Positions 47,393-58,022 are shown, counted from the first letter of the stretch. The stretch is 64,000 nt of DNA from Rhizobium sp. CCGE531 (GCF_003627795.1 NZ_CP032684.1:1651001-1715000); one strand, 5' to 3'. The notes: generated from the sequence alone by a model not told the origin. Program-made: numbers and translations.

Positions 47393-48184
47393 TTAGTTGC
47401 CGAAATCGAGATGCGCGATGACGGGCACGTGGTCGGAAGGCTTTTCCCAGGCGCGCACATGCTTCTCGATCGCCGTCGCGGTGAGCCGATCGGCCGCCTC
47501 CGGCGAGAGCATCAGGTGATCAATCCGGATGCCATTGTTCTTCGGCCAGGCGCCGGCCTGGTAATCCCAGAATGAGTAAAGCTTCACTGCATCCGTCGTG
47601 GCGCGCACAGCATCCGTAAAGCCGAGATGTTCGAGCTGACGGAAAGACTGGCGCGTTTGCGGCAGGAACAGCGCATCGCTCTCCCAGACCTTCGGATCGA
47701 AGCAGTCATGCGGCTCCGGAATGACATTGTAGTCGCCGGCGAGGACCAGAGGCTCCTCAAGGGCCAGTCGATCCGACGCGAATTTGCGTAGGCGCTCCAT
47801 CCAGCCAAGTTTGTAGGGATATTTCTCGGTATCGACCGGATTGCCGTTCGGCAGATAGAGGCAGCAGACGCGCAGGGCGCCATGCCCGGGCACGGAAAAC
47901 ACTGCTTCCATGAAGCGGGACTGTTCGTCGCCATCGTCGCCGGGCAGTCCCCGCGTCACTTCATCCGGCTTGATCTTGGAGAGAATGGCGACACCATTGA
48001 AGCCTTTCTGCCCGTGGGTCTCGACATGATAGCCGAGCGCCTCCACCTCCAGCCGCGGAAAACCTTCGTCGACGGTCTTGATCTCCTGCAGGCAGGCGAT
48101 GTCCGGGTTCGAATCCTTCAGCCACTGGCAGAGGTTCTCGATACGCGCTTTGACGCCGTTGATGTTCCAGGTGGCGATTTTCAT
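47393..48184 (-). CDS. xthA: Exodeoxyribonuclease III
   Basis: Base-excision repair enzyme with AP endonuclease and 3'-5' exonuclease activity, 263 aa. The EEP-family catalytic motifs are present in order: TWNINGVKARIE, ACLQEIKT (Glu), GDYNVIPEPHD (Asp/Asn), RIDHLMLSPE and SDHVPVIAHLDF (Asp-His). It converges on exoR and is followed upstream by erpA on the same strand after about 180 bases. Confidence 0.97.
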   Translation of the reverse strand: MKIATWNINGVKARIENLCQWLKDSNPDIACLQEIKTVDEGFPRLEVEALGYHVETHGQKGFNGVAILSKIKPDEVTRGLPGDDGDEQSRFMEAVFSVPGHGALRVCCLYLPNGNPVDTEKYPYKLGWMERLRKFASDRLALEEPLVLAGDYNVIPEPHDCFDPKVWESDALFLPQTRQSFRQLEHLGFTDAVRATTDAVKLYSFWDYQAGAWPKNNGIRIDHLMLSPEAADRLTATAIEKHVRAWEKPSDHVPVIAHLDFGN

Positions 48185-48362
48185 GGGTAGCTCATTCCCT
48201 TTGCTTCGCCCCGTTGTATCCGCAGCCGAGGGGCTTGACTACAGCCCATATGAAAACCGGCCCGGAGCGATGGCTTCAGGCCGGCGATCAAACTGTGGAA
48301 AAGCGCGTAGCGGTTTTCCGTCCGGAATTGCGAGAAAACAAAGAGCCGGAACGGTTCAGGGA

Positions 48363-48695
48363 TCAGACCGAGAAACTCGTGCCGCAGCCGCAGCTTGCGA
48401 CCGCGTTCGGATTCTTGATCTGGAAGGATTGGCCGAGCAGGTTGTCGACAAAATCGATCTCGGAACCCGCCATATAGACCAGCGACAATTGATCGATCAG
48501 CACGGTGGCATTGCCCTTTTCGACGACGATATCATCATCTTCCGGGCCTTCGACGAGATCGAATTTATAGGAAAAGCCGGAACAGCCGCCGCCTTCGACG
48601 GCAACGCGAAGCGCGCGTTTGCCGGCGTCCGCGCCGACGATCGCAGCGATTCGCTTTGCAGCGGCGTCGGATAGGGTAACGTTAGTCTCAGTCAT
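48363..48695 (-). CDS. erpA: Iron-sulfur cluster insertion protein ErpA
   Basis: A-type carrier of 110 aa that delivers Fe-S clusters to apoproteins. The three conserved cysteines are at 38 (GGGCSGFSY), 102 and 104 (SCGCGTSF). AGGAGG lies close before the ATG, a strong signal. It is divergent from dgt. IscA and ErpA are similar; the name ErpA is the usual one for this locus in rhizobia. Confidence 0.92.
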   Translation of the reverse strand: MTETNVTLSDAAAKRIAAIVGADAGKRALRVAVEGGGCSGFSYKFDLVEGPEDDDIVVEKGNATVLIDQLSLVYMAGSEIDFVDNLLGQSFQIKNPNAVASCGCGTSFSV

Positions 48696-49002
48696 GCTTT
48701 CCTCCTGCCGGGGTCAAGATCCGGAGAGAACCAAATAGGCCGCCGAACTTTCAAACGGCTGATATCCATAGCCTTTATCATGAAAGTCAGGCCGGTGACA
48801 GCTCTGGTTTCGTGGTTGAGCCACACACCGTTTTGCTGTTTTCTTATCTATAGGTATGAAGGCTGCAATGCGGCGTCAATGGGTCACCGCTTCGCGATGG
48901 GATCGTATATTCCGATCTGCAGGCAACGCCCTGGCCGGGTATGATGAAACGACCTTCGCGTCTGTGGTGATGCGGGGGACCAAATGCCGGAATGGATTGA
49001 TA

Positions 49003-50220
49003 ATGACGATCGATACGCATGCATTGGGTTTTGGATATGGCGAGAAGGCGGTCTATGCGACGGACCCCTGGGCATCGCGCGGAAGGCTCTATGACGAGGG
49101 GTCGAGCCCGACGCGCTCCGAATTCCAGCGCGATCGTGACCGGATCGTCCACACGACCGCTTTCCGGCGCCTGAAGCACAAGACGCAGGTCTTCATCGCC
49201 CAGGACGGCGATCATTACCGCACCCGGCTGACGCATACGATCGAGGTGGCGCAGATCGCGCGCGCCCTGGCGCGTGCCTTGAAGCTGGATGAAGACCTGG
49301 CGGAAGGCGTGGCGCTGGTTCACGATTTCGGCCACACGCCCTTCGGCCATACCGGCGAGGATGCGTTGCACGACATGCTGCTGCCCTATGGCGGCTTCGA
49401 TCACAACGCGCAGTCGCTCCGCATCGTGACGAAGCTCGAGCGCCGCTATGCCGATTTCGATGGGCTCAATCTCACTTGGGAAACGCTCGAAGGCCTGGTC
49501 AAGCACAATGGTCCGCTCATGACGCCTGACGGCAAGGGCATTCGCGGGCCGGTGCCGCAGCCGATCCTCGACTATTGCGAGATCCACGATCTCGAAATCG
49601 CGACTTTTGCCAGCCTCGAAGCGCAGGTTGCCGCGATTGCCGACGATATCGCCTATAACACGCACGACATCGACGACGGCCTGCGCTCTGGCTATCTGAC
49701 GTTCGATATGCTGGAGGAGGTGCCGTTTCTCGCGGGGCTGATGGCCGAGGTGAGGGCGCGCTATCCGCATCTGGAGCCGAGCCGCTTCACGCACGAGATC
49801 ATGCGCCGCCAGATCACCCGTATGGTCGAGGACGTCATTGCCGTTTCTCAGCAGGCGCTTGCCGAAATCAAGCCGGGGAATGTCGCCGACATCCGTGGCG
49901 CCGGCCGCATCGTCGCGACCTTCTCGCCGGAGATGGCCGAAACCGACAGACTGATCAAGCAGATGCTGTTCAAGCGCATCTATCGCCATCCCGACATCAT
50001 GCGCATCCGTGCCGGCGCGGCGCAGATCGTAACGGACCTCTTCCACGCCTATATGGAAAATCCCAAGGAGATGCAGAGCCATTACTGGGTGGATCATATC
50101 GCCGGGCTTGCGATTGCTCCCAAGGCAAGGCACGTCGGCGACTATCTGGCCGGCATGACCGACACCTACGCCATCACCGCCCACAAGCGTCTGTTTGACC
50201 AGACTCCCGATTTGCGGTAG
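49003..50220 (+). CDS. dgt: Deoxyguanosinetriphosphate triphosphohydrolase-like protein
   Basis: HD-domain dNTPase of 405 aa that removes triphosphate from deoxynucleotides. HD motifs are visible: [21 protein letters not shown] (His), [18 protein letters not shown] (His-Asp) and [18 protein letters not shown] (Asp). The ATG at 49003 gives the usual N-terminus ([23 protein letters not shown]). The frame is open back to 48856 without a better signal. It starts the co-directional block that runs to the end of the window; argS follows after 55 bases. Confidence 0.93.
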   Translation: MTIDTHALGFGYGEKAVYATDPWASRGRLYDEGSSPTRSEFQRDRDRIVHTTAFRRLKHKTQVFIAQDGDHYRTRLTHTIEVAQIARALARALKLDEDLAEGVALVHDFGHTPFGHTGEDALHDMLLPYGGFDHNAQSLRIVTKLERRYADFDGLNLTWETLEGLVKHNGPLMTPDGKGIRGPVPQPILDYCEIHDLEIATFASLEAQVAAIADDIAYNTHDIDDGLRSGYLTFDMLEEVPFLAGLMAEVRARYPHLEPSRFTHEIMRRQITRMVEDVIAVSQQALAEIKPGNVADIRGAGRIVATFSPEMAETDRLIKQMLFKRIYRHPDIMRIRAGAAQIVTDLFHAYMENPKEMQSHYWVDHIAGLAIAPKARHVGDYLAGMTDTYAITAHKRLFDQTPDLR

Positions 50221-50275
50221 GCAGCGGCGGCGTCGGGCCGATAGCGGCCCGCCCAAGCTATGCGTGGACGATATC

Positions 50276-52036
50276 ATGAACCTTTTCACCGACTTCGAAG
50301 TAAGAATTAAGAACGCTCTCGAGCAAATTGATATTGTGAGAGAAAAGCGATCGGAACTCGACTTCGGACGTATCGGCGTGGAGCCGCCGCGAGACGCCAG
50401 CCATGGCGATGTCGCCACCAATGCGGCCATGGTGCTGTCCAAGCCGCTGGGCTCGAATCCGCGCGCTCTTGCCGAGATTATCGTTGCCAAGCTGAAGGAG
50501 GACGCCGACGTCGCCGAGGTTTCGGTTGCCGGTCCGGGCTTCATCAATATCCGCCTTTCGGTCGGCTATTGGCAGCGGCTGCTGGCGACGATGATCTCCG
50601 AGGGCGAGAAATTCGGCCGCTCGAAGCTCGGTGCGGGGCAGAAGGTCAACGTCGAATACGTTTCGGCCAACCCGACCGGGCCGATGCATGTCGGCCATTG
50701 CCGCGGCGCCGTCGTCGGCGATGCGCTGGCAAACCTGCTGGCCTTCTCCGGCTATGAGGTTACCAAGGAATACTACATCAACGATGCCGGTTCGCAGATC
50801 GACGTGCTGGCGCGCTCGGTCTTCATTCGTTATCGCGAAGCGCTTGGCGAGCAGGTCGGCGAGATCCCGTCGGGTCTCTACCCTGGCGACTACCTGGTTC
50901 CCGTCGGCGAGGCGCTCGCCAAGGAATTCGGCACCAGGCTGCGCGGCATGCCGGAAGAGCAATGGCTTCCCATCATCAAGGATCGCGCCATCGACGCGAT
51001 GATGGCGATGATCAAGGAAGACTTGGAGGCGTTGAACGTCAAACATGGCGTGTTCTTTTCCGAACGCACCCTGCATGCCAATGGCGCCGCACTGATCCGC
51101 ACCGCGATCAATGACCTGACCTTCAAGGGCTATGTCTACAAGGGTGCGCTGCCGCCGCCGAAGGGGCAGTTGCCGGAAGATTGGGAAGATCGCGAGCAGA
51201 CGCTCTTCCGCTCGACCGAAGTGGGCGACGATATCGACCGCCCTCTGATCAAGTCGGACGGTTCCTATACGTACTTTGCCGCCGACGTCGCCTATTTCAA
51301 GAACAAGTTCGACCGCGGCTTCAACGAGATGATCTATGTTCTCGGTGCCGACCATGGCGGCTACGTCAAGCGCCTGGAAGCAGTCGCGCGCGGCGTTTCC
51401 GATGGCGCGGCAAAGCTGACAGTGCTTCTATGCCAGCTCGTCAAGCTGTATCGTAACGGCGAGCCGGTGAAGATGTCGAAGCGCTCGGGCGATTTCGTCA
51501 CGCTGCGCGAAGTCGTCGATGAAGTCGGCCGCGACTCCGTGCGTTTCATGATGCTTTACCGGAAGAATTCCGAGCCTCTGGACTTCGATTTTGCCAAGGT
51601 CACCGAGCAGTCGAAGGACAATCCGGTCTTCTACGTGCAGTATGCGCATGCCCGCTGCATGTCGGTCTTCCGTCAGGCCAAGGAAGCCTTCCCGGATATC
51701 GATATCGCCTCGCTCGATCTGTCAAAGGCTGTCGTCGGCGCGATCTCAGATCCGGCCGAATTGCAGCTGGTCGCCAAGATTGCGGAATTCCCGCGAATCG
51801 TCGAAGCTGCAGCACAGTCGCAAGAGCCGCATCGCATCGCATTTTACCTTTACGATCTGGCAAGTTCCTTCCATGGACACTGGAATAAAGGTAAAGATTT
51901 ACCTGAATTACGATTTGTTAACGATAAGAACCGAGAATTGAGCATTGCCAGACTTGGGCTGGTGTACGCTGTCGCGTCGGTTTTGAAGTCAGGTCTTGGT
52001 ATAACCGGGACCGCAGCACCGGACGAAATGCGATAA
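50276..52036 (+). CDS. argS: Arginyl-tRNA synthetase
   Basis: Class I aminoacyl-tRNA synthetase of 586 aa. The N-terminal additional domain is followed by the HIGH-type motif in [21 protein letters not shown] (about residue 125), and a KMSKR-type motif in [18 protein letters not shown]. The C-terminal anticodon-binding domain ends [14 protein letters not shown]. The ATG at 50276 gives [17 protein letters not shown], the expected start. The first 25 and last 60 codons are visibly AT-richer than the middle. It lies between dgt and the SPOR gene. Confidence 0.97.
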   Translation: MNLFTDFEVRIKNALEQIDIVREKRSELDFGRIGVEPPRDASHGDVATNAAMVLSKPLGSNPRALAEIIVAKLKEDADVAEVSVAGPGFINIRLSVGYWQRLLATMISEGEKFGRSKLGAGQKVNVEYVSANPTGPMHVGHCRGAVVGDALANLLAFSGYEVTKEYYINDAGSQIDVLARSVFIRYREALGEQVGEIPSGLYPGDYLVPVGEALAKEFGTRLRGMPEEQWLPIIKDRAIDAMMAMIKEDLEALNVKHGVFFSERTLHANGAALIRTAINDLTFKGYVYKGALPPPKGQLPEDWEDREQTLFRSTEVGDDIDRPLIKSDGSYTYFAADVAYFKNKFDRGFNEMIYVLGADHGGYVKRLEAVARGVSDGAAKLTVLLCQLVKLYRNGEPVKMSKRSGDFVTLREVVDEVGRDSVRFMMLYRKNSEPLDFDFAKVTEQSKDNPVFYVQYAHARCMSVFRQAKEAFPDIDIASLDLSKAVVGAISDPAELQLVAKIAEFPRIVEAAAQSQEPHRIAFYLYDLASSFHGHWNKGKDLPELRFVNDKNRELSIARLGLVYAVASVLKSGLGITGTAAPDEMR

Positions 52037-52097
52037 ACGTCACCATTTACCCACATTGCGCTGGCATTAATTGTAGTGTTTGCGAGTGGAACGGGTG

Positions 52098-54788
52098 ATG
52101 GCAGAAAAACAGTTGGCGTATCGCGCAAGCGGAAACGACGAGTTCTTTGCGGATGATGATCCGCTCGCAGAACTCGCTCGTATCGTAGGTTTCGAGCCGC
52201 ACCCCGCTGCTCAGGCAACTCCTGCGGCTCAACGGCAGGAGCCGGCCTTCAATCTCGAAGACGAGCTTCTTCGCGAATTCGAGCGGTACGATACACCGCG
52301 AATGAGCCCGGCAAATGACATTTCCGTCCCGACGGAGCCGGTATCTCCTCCAAGCCAGGCTCAGTCGCCGGGTCCCGTCGAGCCGGTGCGGGCCGAGCCT
52401 AAATTTGAGGAGCCTGCCCAGCAGGTTGCGGCTCCCGTCAAGCCGACGATCGGCGCTCGTGACCTGATCGACGAGCTGGAGATGTCGATTGCGCCTGCTT
52501 TGCAGTCGACGCCGAAAGCTGCGCCCATCGAGCCGCCGGCGGCAGCTCCAGTCGCCAAGACGCCGCAATCCGCTGCTGCCACGATGCGGCTGCCGATAGC
52601 CAATTTCACGCTTGCAACCCCGGTTGCGCCGCGTGAGCAGCCGGCGCCTTTCATTGCGCCGCCGGCACCGCAAGCAGCTCCCGCCGAAGCAATGTTCGAC
52701 GAGGTGCCAGATTTTGAGCAGCTTGGCCCTGTCGAGCCTTTCAGCGCTCAAGAACCGGCTTCGCAGCCCGTAGCGCCTCAGCCAGCTCCGGCCGTCTTCA
52801 AGGCACCTGAGCCGCCAAAGGTTGCCAAGGCCGATCCCGCTGCGCTTGCAGCCGAGATCGATGCCCTGCTGGCCGATGTAAATCGATATCCCGTCCCTTC
52901 CAGGGCCGCTACGCCAGCTGAGCCGGCCTTCGGCGATTTCAGCGTTTCGTTTGACGAGCAGTCGATAGCGCCGGCCGCTTCTGCGGTTGCACCGTCGCCT
53001 CAACAGCCGATCGCCTTCGATACGGAAGATCCGTTTGCCGGTCAGGATTTCGAATTCGATCTCGCCGATATCGAGATGGAACTTGCCGGTCTCGATTTCG
53101 CCGAAGCCGAGAAAGCTCCTGCTGCCCGGCAGCCGGCTCCGGTTATCGAGCCGATCATTTCCCGCGCAACGCCGGTTATGCCGGCGCCGGTCGCTCCTGC
53201 GGCTGCCGTCGTGGCGCCGCAGCCGATCCAAGCCGCGCCGATGCCGGTCGTGCCTGTTGCTCACAAGGCAGCCCCGGCGTTCGAGGCCGAACAGGCATTG
53301 CCTTTCGATCCGACGGAAATCTCCGAGACAGAGGATCGTGTCGAGACTTTTGAAGGCTCGCACGTTCCGCATCTGCCGCCGATCGAGCCGGAAGAGCCGG
53401 TCGTCGTTCCACCGGAATATGATTTCGATCTCGATTCCGAGATGGCGAGCCTTCTGGGTACGCCGGCCAAGGAAGCGGCATCTGAGCCGATCAAGTCGGC
53501 TGCCGCCGCCGTGCTCGGAGGTGCCGCCGTTGCGGCTTCCTGGTCGAAGAATGCGGCTGCCCAGCCTGCCGCAGCCGCCGCCAAGCAGCCCATCGAGGAA
53601 TTCGACGAGTTCGAGCGCGCGCTGGAAGAAGACTTCCGCCGCAGCTACCGCGAAGCGTCCAGCCCAGTCGAGAACGTCGCCAGGATGACGCTGAACCCGG
53701 CCGCCGGTGGCCGCCGGCCTGCGCGCTCGGTGCGCGGCATGGCGACCGCTGCCGCCGTCATCGTGGTTCTCGGCGCCGGCGCCTATGGCGCCTATAGCTG
53801 GATCCGCCATGGCGCGCCGATCTCTAGCTTCTCCGGCGAGCCGCGTGTGATTGCCGCCGATAGCGACCCTGTAAAGGTCGCTCCGGAAAATCCGGGCGGC
53901 ACCGTAGTCCCGAATCAGGACAAGGCCGTGTACGACCGCGTCGCGGGCGACAGCACTGCGGCGCCGAAGCAGAAGGCGCTCGTCTCCTCGAACGAGCAGC
54001 CTGTCGACGTCGTGCAGAAGACCCTGATCCCCGAAGCGGTGTCTCCGGATGACGGCAGCGCCGATCAGGTCACGTCGACGCCCGTCGGCGAAACCGAGGA
54101 TCCGCGCTTATTGCCCAACCAGAACGGCGGGAACACCAATGTCGCTGCCAATGGCGACGATCAGGTACCGGCTGTTTCGCCGCGCAAGGTGCGCACGATG
54201 ATCGTCAAGCCGGATGGCTCGCTGGTTCCGCGTGACGAGCCGGCCGCCGATACGACGACGACCGCCGTAGCCAAGCCGGCGAACAACCCGGTCGCATCGA
54301 CCCCTTCGCGTCCGTCTCCGGCTAATACCCAGCCGACGGCTCAGGCCAATAATGGCGATGCCGCCAGCGCCGAAAGCACGCCGATCCGCGTCGTCAAGAC
54401 GAACCCGGTTCCGACGGCACGCCCCGAGCCCGCGAAGACAGCCTCGGCCGCTCCGGCACAGGATGCGCAGCCGAAGGTTCAGCCGAAGCAGGTTGCCGCT
54501 GCGGCCCCGGCGGCTGTTCCGGCTTCGACCTCTGCCGCAAGCAGCGGCGCTTACGGCGTGCAGATCGCCTCTCTGCCGACGGAAGCCGACGCACAGAAGT
54601 CTCAGGCAAACCTCAAGGTTAAGTTCGCCGGCGTCATCGGCAATCATCCGCTTGAGATCCGCAAGGCCGATATCGCCGGCAAGGGCACCTACTATCGCGT
54701 CCGCGTCGTCGCCGGCTCGAAGGATGAAGCCGCGGCCATCTGCACGCGCTATCGCGCCGCCGGCGGCACCTGCCTGATCTCGAAGTAA
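52098..54788 (+). CDS. Large SPOR-domain membrane protein
   Basis: An 896-aa bitopic protein. The first 530 residues are cytoplasmic and low-complexity, rich in Pro, Ala, Glu and Val, beginning MAEKQLAYRASGNDEFFADDDPLAELARIVGFEP. One membrane helix lies near residues 553-570 (MATAAAVIVVLGAGAYGAYS). A Pro/Ala-rich periplasmic linker leads to a C-terminal SPOR domain (AYGVQIASLPTEADAQKSQANLKVKF... YYRVRVVAGSKDEA...CTRYRAAGGTCLISK). SPOR domains bind denuded peptidoglycan at the septum, so a division or cell-wall role is likely. It lies between argS and nagZ, as in other rhizobia. Length varies in such proteins. Confidence 0.9.
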   Translation: MAEKQLAYRASGNDEFFADDDPLAELARIVGFEPHPAAQATPAAQRQEPAFNLEDELLREFERYDTPRMSPANDISVPTEPVSPPSQAQSPGPVEPVRAEPKFEEPAQQVAAPVKPTIGARDLIDELEMSIAPALQSTPKAAPIEPPAAAPVAKTPQSAAATMRLPIANFTLATPVAPREQPAPFIAPPAPQAAPAEAMFDEVPDFEQLGPVEPFSAQEPASQPVAPQPAPAVFKAPEPPKVAKADPAALAAEIDALLADVNRYPVPSRAATPAEPAFGDFSVSFDEQSIAPAASAVAPSPQQPIAFDTEDPFAGQDFEFDLADIEMELAGLDFAEAEKAPAARQPAPVIEPIISRATPVMPAPVAPAAAVVAPQPIQAAPMPVVPVAHKAAPAFEAEQALPFDPTEISETEDRVETFEGSHVPHLPPIEPEEPVVVPPEYDFDLDSEMASLLGTPAKEAASEPIKSAAAAVLGGAAVAASWSKNAAAQPAAAAAKQPIEEFDEFERALEEDFRRSYREASSPVENVARMTLNPAAGGRRPARSVRGMATAAAVIVVLGAGAYGAYSWIRHGAPISSFSGEPRVIAADSDPVKVAPENPGGTVVPNQDKAVYDRVAGDSTAAPKQKALVSSNEQPVDVVQKTLIPEAVSPDDGSADQVTSTPVGETEDPRLLPNQNGGNTNVAANGDDQVPAVSPRKVRTMIVKPDGSLVPRDEPAADTTTTAVAKPANNPVASTPSRPSPANTQPTAQANNGDAASAESTPIRVVKTNPVPTARPEPAKTASAAPAQDAQPKVQPKQVAAAAPAAVPASTSAASSGAYGVQIASLPTEADAQKSQANLKVKFAGVIGNHPLEIRKADIAGKGTYYRVRVVAGSKDEAAAICTRYRAAGGTCLISK

Positions 54789-54809
54789 GGATCGGACACG
54801 AAACTGATG

Positions 54810-54842
54810 AAAACGGCGGGCATCGGCTCGCCGTTTTCGTTT
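54810..54842 (+). terminator. Terminator-like hairpin after the SPOR gene
   Basis: AAAACGGCG and CGCCGTTTT form a perfect nine-pair stem with a ten-base loop; the T-rich side continues CGTTT. It lies between the SPOR gene and nagZ. Confidence 0.65.
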
Positions 54843-54914
54843 GAAATGCGCTGTTCTTGTGTATCTGCGCTTGACCTCACTCGCATTTCCCGGCGCAAGC
54901 CTTATGATTCGGGT

Positions 54915-55928
54915 ATGACCGAATCGAAATCCATGATCCTTGGCTGTAGCGGCCACTCCCTCACGCCCGAAGAGCGATCCTTCTATCAGGGGGAGCAGCC
55001 GTGGGGTTTCATCCTGTTCGGACGCAATATTTCCGAGCCGGCACAGATCGCCGATCTCGTTGCGTCCCTGCGTGACAGCGTCGGGCGCAACGCTCCGGTC
55101 TTCATCGATCAGGAGGGCGGCAGGGTGCAGCGCATCCGTCCGCCGATCCTGCCGCATTACCCCTCGGGACAGGCGCTGGGTGACATCTACCGTCAGGATC
55201 GCGGACGCGGCCTGCGCGCCGCATGGCTGATGTCGAGGCTGCATGCTTTCGATTTGCTGAAGTTCGGGATCAATGTCGATTGCCTGCCCGTGCTGGACGT
55301 GCCAGTCGAGGGGTCGAGCAATGTCATCGGCAATCGCGCTTACGGCAGCGATCCGGTGACGGTGACGGAGATGGGACGCGCGGCGGCCGACGGTTTGAAG
55401 GCCGGCGGTGTGCTGCCCGTCATGAAGCATATGCCAGGTCACGGGCGCGGCTTCGCGGATTCGCATCATGAACTGCCCGTCGTCTCGGCGCCGCGTGCCG
55501 AGCTCGAGGCACATGATTTCGCGCCCTTCGCAGCACTCAAGGACGAGCTGATGGCAATGACGTGCCACGTCGTCTTCAGCGATATCGATCCGAACAACCC
55601 CGCCACGACCTCGCGCAAGGTGATCGAGGAGATCATCCGCGGCCATATCGGCTTCCAGGGGCTGCTCCTGTCGGACGATACCTCGATGAATGCCCTCAAG
55701 GGTACGATCGGCGAGCGCGCGGCAAATATCATTGCCGGCGGATGCGATATCGTGCTGCATTGTAATGGGGTTATGGAGGAGATGCTGCAGGTCGTGCGCA
55801 ATGTTCCCGCCCTGGCGGGTGCATCGCTGGCAAGAGCCAACGCGGTCGAGGCGGCATTCGGAAAGAACGACGGTGCCGACGAAGCTGCGGTTCGCGCAGA
55901 ATTCGACGCGATGTTCGCAGTGGCGTAA
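54915..55928 (+). CDS. nagZ: Beta-N-acetylhexosaminidase
   Basis: Glycoside hydrolase family 3 enzyme of 337 aa that removes N-acetylglucosamine from anhydromuropeptides in cell-wall recycling. The family signature KHMPGHGRGFADSHHELP contains the catalytic Asp-His loop. FIDQEGGRVQRI and DINVDCLPVLDV-like segments (GINVDCLPVLDVP) are also typical. GFQGLLLSDDTSMNAL carries the nucleophile Asp. The ATG at 54915 (MTESKSMILGCSG) fits family length; upstream starts lie in the terminator hairpin. scpA follows after about 30 bases. Confidence 0.95.
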   Translation: MTESKSMILGCSGHSLTPEERSFYQGEQPWGFILFGRNISEPAQIADLVASLRDSVGRNAPVFIDQEGGRVQRIRPPILPHYPSGQALGDIYRQDRGRGLRAAWLMSRLHAFDLLKFGINVDCLPVLDVPVEGSSNVIGNRAYGSDPVTVTEMGRAAADGLKAGGVLPVMKHMPGHGRGFADSHHELPVVSAPRAELEAHDFAPFAALKDELMAMTCHVVFSDIDPNNPATTSRKVIEEIIRGHIGFQGLLLSDDTSMNALKGTIGERAANIIAGGCDIVLHCNGVMEEMLQVVRNVPALAGASLARANAVEAAFGKNDGADEAAVRAEFDAMFAVA

Positions 55929-55959
55929 ACCGGGCTTCGAGGAATTGACGGGTGACAAG

Positions 55960-56796
55960 GTGAGCGGCACGGAAAAGCTTCAGCAGGCGGCAACGCCGAT
56001 GGACAAGCTCTGGCAGCAGGGCGAGGCACAACGCGGCCTGCATGAGCCGTCTCTGGTCGTCGACCTTGCCGGCTTCGAAGGGCCGCTCGATCTGCTGCTG
56101 CATCTGGCGCGCACCCAGAAGGTCGATCTGTCCCGCATTTCCGTGCTGGCGCTTGCCGAGCAATATCTCCAGTTCATCGAAAGCGCCCGGCGCATTCGCA
56201 TCGAACTCGCGGCCGATTATCTCGTCATGGCCGCATGGCTCGCATATCTGAAATCCAAGCTGCTGATCCCGCAGCAAAGCAAGGAAGACGGCCCGACGGG
56301 CGAGGAAATGGCGGCGACGCTCGCCTTCCGCCTGAAGCGGCTGGAAGCGATGCGCGACGCGGCAACCGGCCTCGTCAATCGCAATCGTCTCGGCCGGGAT
56401 TTCTTGGCGCGCGGCGCGCCGGAACATATTCCGGACCGGCGCCAATCCGCCTTCGATGCCAGCCTCTATGATCTTCTGACGGCCTATGCCAGCCTGCGTC
56501 AGCGTCAGGCCGTGACGCAGGTTACGATAGAGAAGCGCCGCGTCTGGTCGCTCGCCGATGCTCGCGTCATTCTCGACCGCATGATCGGCGAGATCACCGA
56601 TTGGACCGCATTGGAACATTACCTGCTGAGTTACATGACGACTGCCAGCGATCGCGTAACGGCCATCGCCAGCGCGTTTGCGGCTTCGCTCGAACTGGTG
56701 CGCGAGGGGCAGCTGGAAATTCGCCAGGAAGGCGCGTTTCAACCGCTCTATATGCGGCGCGGGCCGAAGCATTCGTCGCTGGAAGCAGCGGAATAG
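55960..56796 (+). CDS. scpA: Segregation and condensation protein A
   Basis: Kleisin subunit that links SMC heads to ScpB in the bacterial condensin. About 278 aa from a GTG at 55960. The N-terminal SMC-neck-binding region is LVVDLAGFEGPLDLLLHLARTQKVDLSRISVLALAEQYLQFIE, the family signature, followed by AADYLVMAAWLAYLKSKLLIP. The C-terminal winged helix is VTAIASAFAASLELVREGQLEIRQEGAFQPLYMR. The start is uncertain: GTG 55960 or TTG 55945, both a short distance after nagZ. It is followed by scpB after 13 bases. Confidence 0.94.
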   Translation: MSGTEKLQQAATPMDKLWQQGEAQRGLHEPSLVVDLAGFEGPLDLLLHLARTQKVDLSRISVLALAEQYLQFIESARRIRIELAADYLVMAAWLAYLKSKLLIPQQSKEDGPTGEEMAATLAFRLKRLEAMRDAATGLVNRNRLGRDFLARGAPEHIPDRRQSAFDASLYDLLTAYASLRQRQAVTQVTIEKRRVWSLADARVILDRMIGEITDWTALEHYLLSYMTTASDRVTAIASAFAASLELVREGQLEIRQEGAFQPLYMRRGPKHSSLEAAE

Positions 56797-56809
56797 GACA
56801 GGGACGAGC

Positions 56810-57526
56810 GTGATCGAGCCAGACGACGAGCATATGGAACTCGAGGCGGAAACGCTTCAGATCGACGAGCGCCGGTTGAGCGAGGCCGAGCGGATCGCCG
56901 AAGCGCTGGTCTTCGCCTCGGCCCAACCGGTCTCGGAGGCCTTCATCGCCGAGCGCGTGGCGCAGGGCGTCGATATTCCCGCCGTCATGCGGAAGCTCAA
57001 GGCCGATTACGCCATGCGCGGCGTCAATCTTGTTCAGATAGATGGAGCCTGGGCCTTCCGTACGGCCGCGGATCTCTCCTTCGTGATCCGGCGCGACGAG
57101 AGCGAGGTGCGCAAGCTGTCGCGCGCTGCACTGGAGGTGCTGGCCATCATCGCCTATCACCAGCCGGTGACGCGCGCGGAGATCGAAGACATCAGGGGCG
57201 TGCAGACCTCCAGGGGCACGCTCGACGTGCTGATGGAGGCCGGCTGGGTTCGCTTCCGTGGCCGCCGCCGCACGCCGGGGCGGCCGGTCACGCTCGGCAC
57301 GACGCGCGATTTCCTCGATCATTTCGGCCTGGAAGAGCTGCGCGACCTGCCCGGTCTCGAAGAATTGAAGGGGGCAGGGCTGCTGTCAGGCCGGATTCCC
57401 GCCAATTTCAACATCCCGTCGCCCTTGATGAACGACGAGCTTACGGAAGACGAGGATCCGATTACCCAGATGGATCTGGAAGAGCTTGGGATCCTGCCGC
57501 CGAGCGGTGAGAGCTCCGGCGACTGA
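56810..57526 (+). CDS. scpB: Segregation and condensation protein B
   Basis: ScpB subunit of the SMC complex, 238 aa from a GTG at 56810 with AGGG six bases upstream. The tandem winged-helix core reads SEAERIAEALVFASAQPVSEAFIAERV and LSRAALEVLAIIAYHQPVTRAEIEDIRGVQTSRGTLDVLMEAGWVRFRGRRRTPGRPVTLGTT, very typical of ScpB. The acidic C-terminal tail is variable. It follows scpA by 13 bases, and tatA lies about 280 bases downstream. Confidence 0.96.
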   Translation: MIEPDDEHMELEAETLQIDERRLSEAERIAEALVFASAQPVSEAFIAERVAQGVDIPAVMRKLKADYAMRGVNLVQIDGAWAFRTAADLSFVIRRDESEVRKLSRAALEVLAIIAYHQPVTRAEIEDIRGVQTSRGTLDVLMEAGWVRFRGRRRTPGRPVTLGTTRDFLDHFGLEELRDLPGLEELKGAGLLSGRIPANFNIPSPLMNDELTEDEDPITQMDLEELGILPPSGESSGD

Positions 57527-57806
57527 TCCCATGGGCTGACCCCGGAATGGCCCCCAGGAATGACCCGCGGACGTGGTTGTATTTCCATCGATGGATTTTC
57601 GCTGAATTTCCGGCCAAGTCTCTCTTTTGCCATCAGCGGATGCGAATATGAAAATCATCCTCTCGATTTGGAGACGTTTGGTGGCGGTTGGTCGCCTGCA
57701 TGGACGTTCATCATCCTGATATGCGTGGATGCGCTGCATTTTGTTGTTTGAAAAACATCCGCAAACGTCTTACATCGGGAAGACACTGTAATTGGGAGTT
57801 AAAGCA

Positions 57807-58022
57807 ATGGGTTCTCTAAGCATATGGCACTGGCTCATCGTCCTCGCCATCGCGCTTTTGTTGTTCGGCCGTGGAAAGATCCCGGAGCTGATGGGTGATG
57901 TCGCCAAGGGCATCAAGAGCTTCAAGAAGGGCATGAACGACGACGAAGATACTTCGGCGCAGCCGACATCCGCGACGACGACGTCCCGCACGGTCGAGCA
58001 TAAGGCTGACGAAACGAAGTAA
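57807..58022 (+). CDS. tatA: Twin-arginine translocase subunit TatA
   Basis: Pore-forming subunit of the Tat system, 71 aa. A membrane helix ([18 protein letters not shown]) is followed by the [24 protein letters not shown] hinge and amphipathic helix, then a polar tail. The ATG at 57807 has GGGAG eight bases upstream; the TTG at 57792 is rejected. First gene of tatABC. Confidence 0.96.
   Translation: MGSLSIWHWLIVLAIALLLFGRGKIPELMGDVAKGIKSFKKGMNDDEDTSAQPTSATTTSRTVEHKADETK

Noticed and set aside
48844..55970. Several 550-620 codon minus-strand frames opposite dgt, the SPOR gene and nagZ
   Set aside because: All are antisense to recognised genes. The one opposite the SPOR gene is Arg/Gly-rich low complexity that simply mirrors its Pro/Ala codons.
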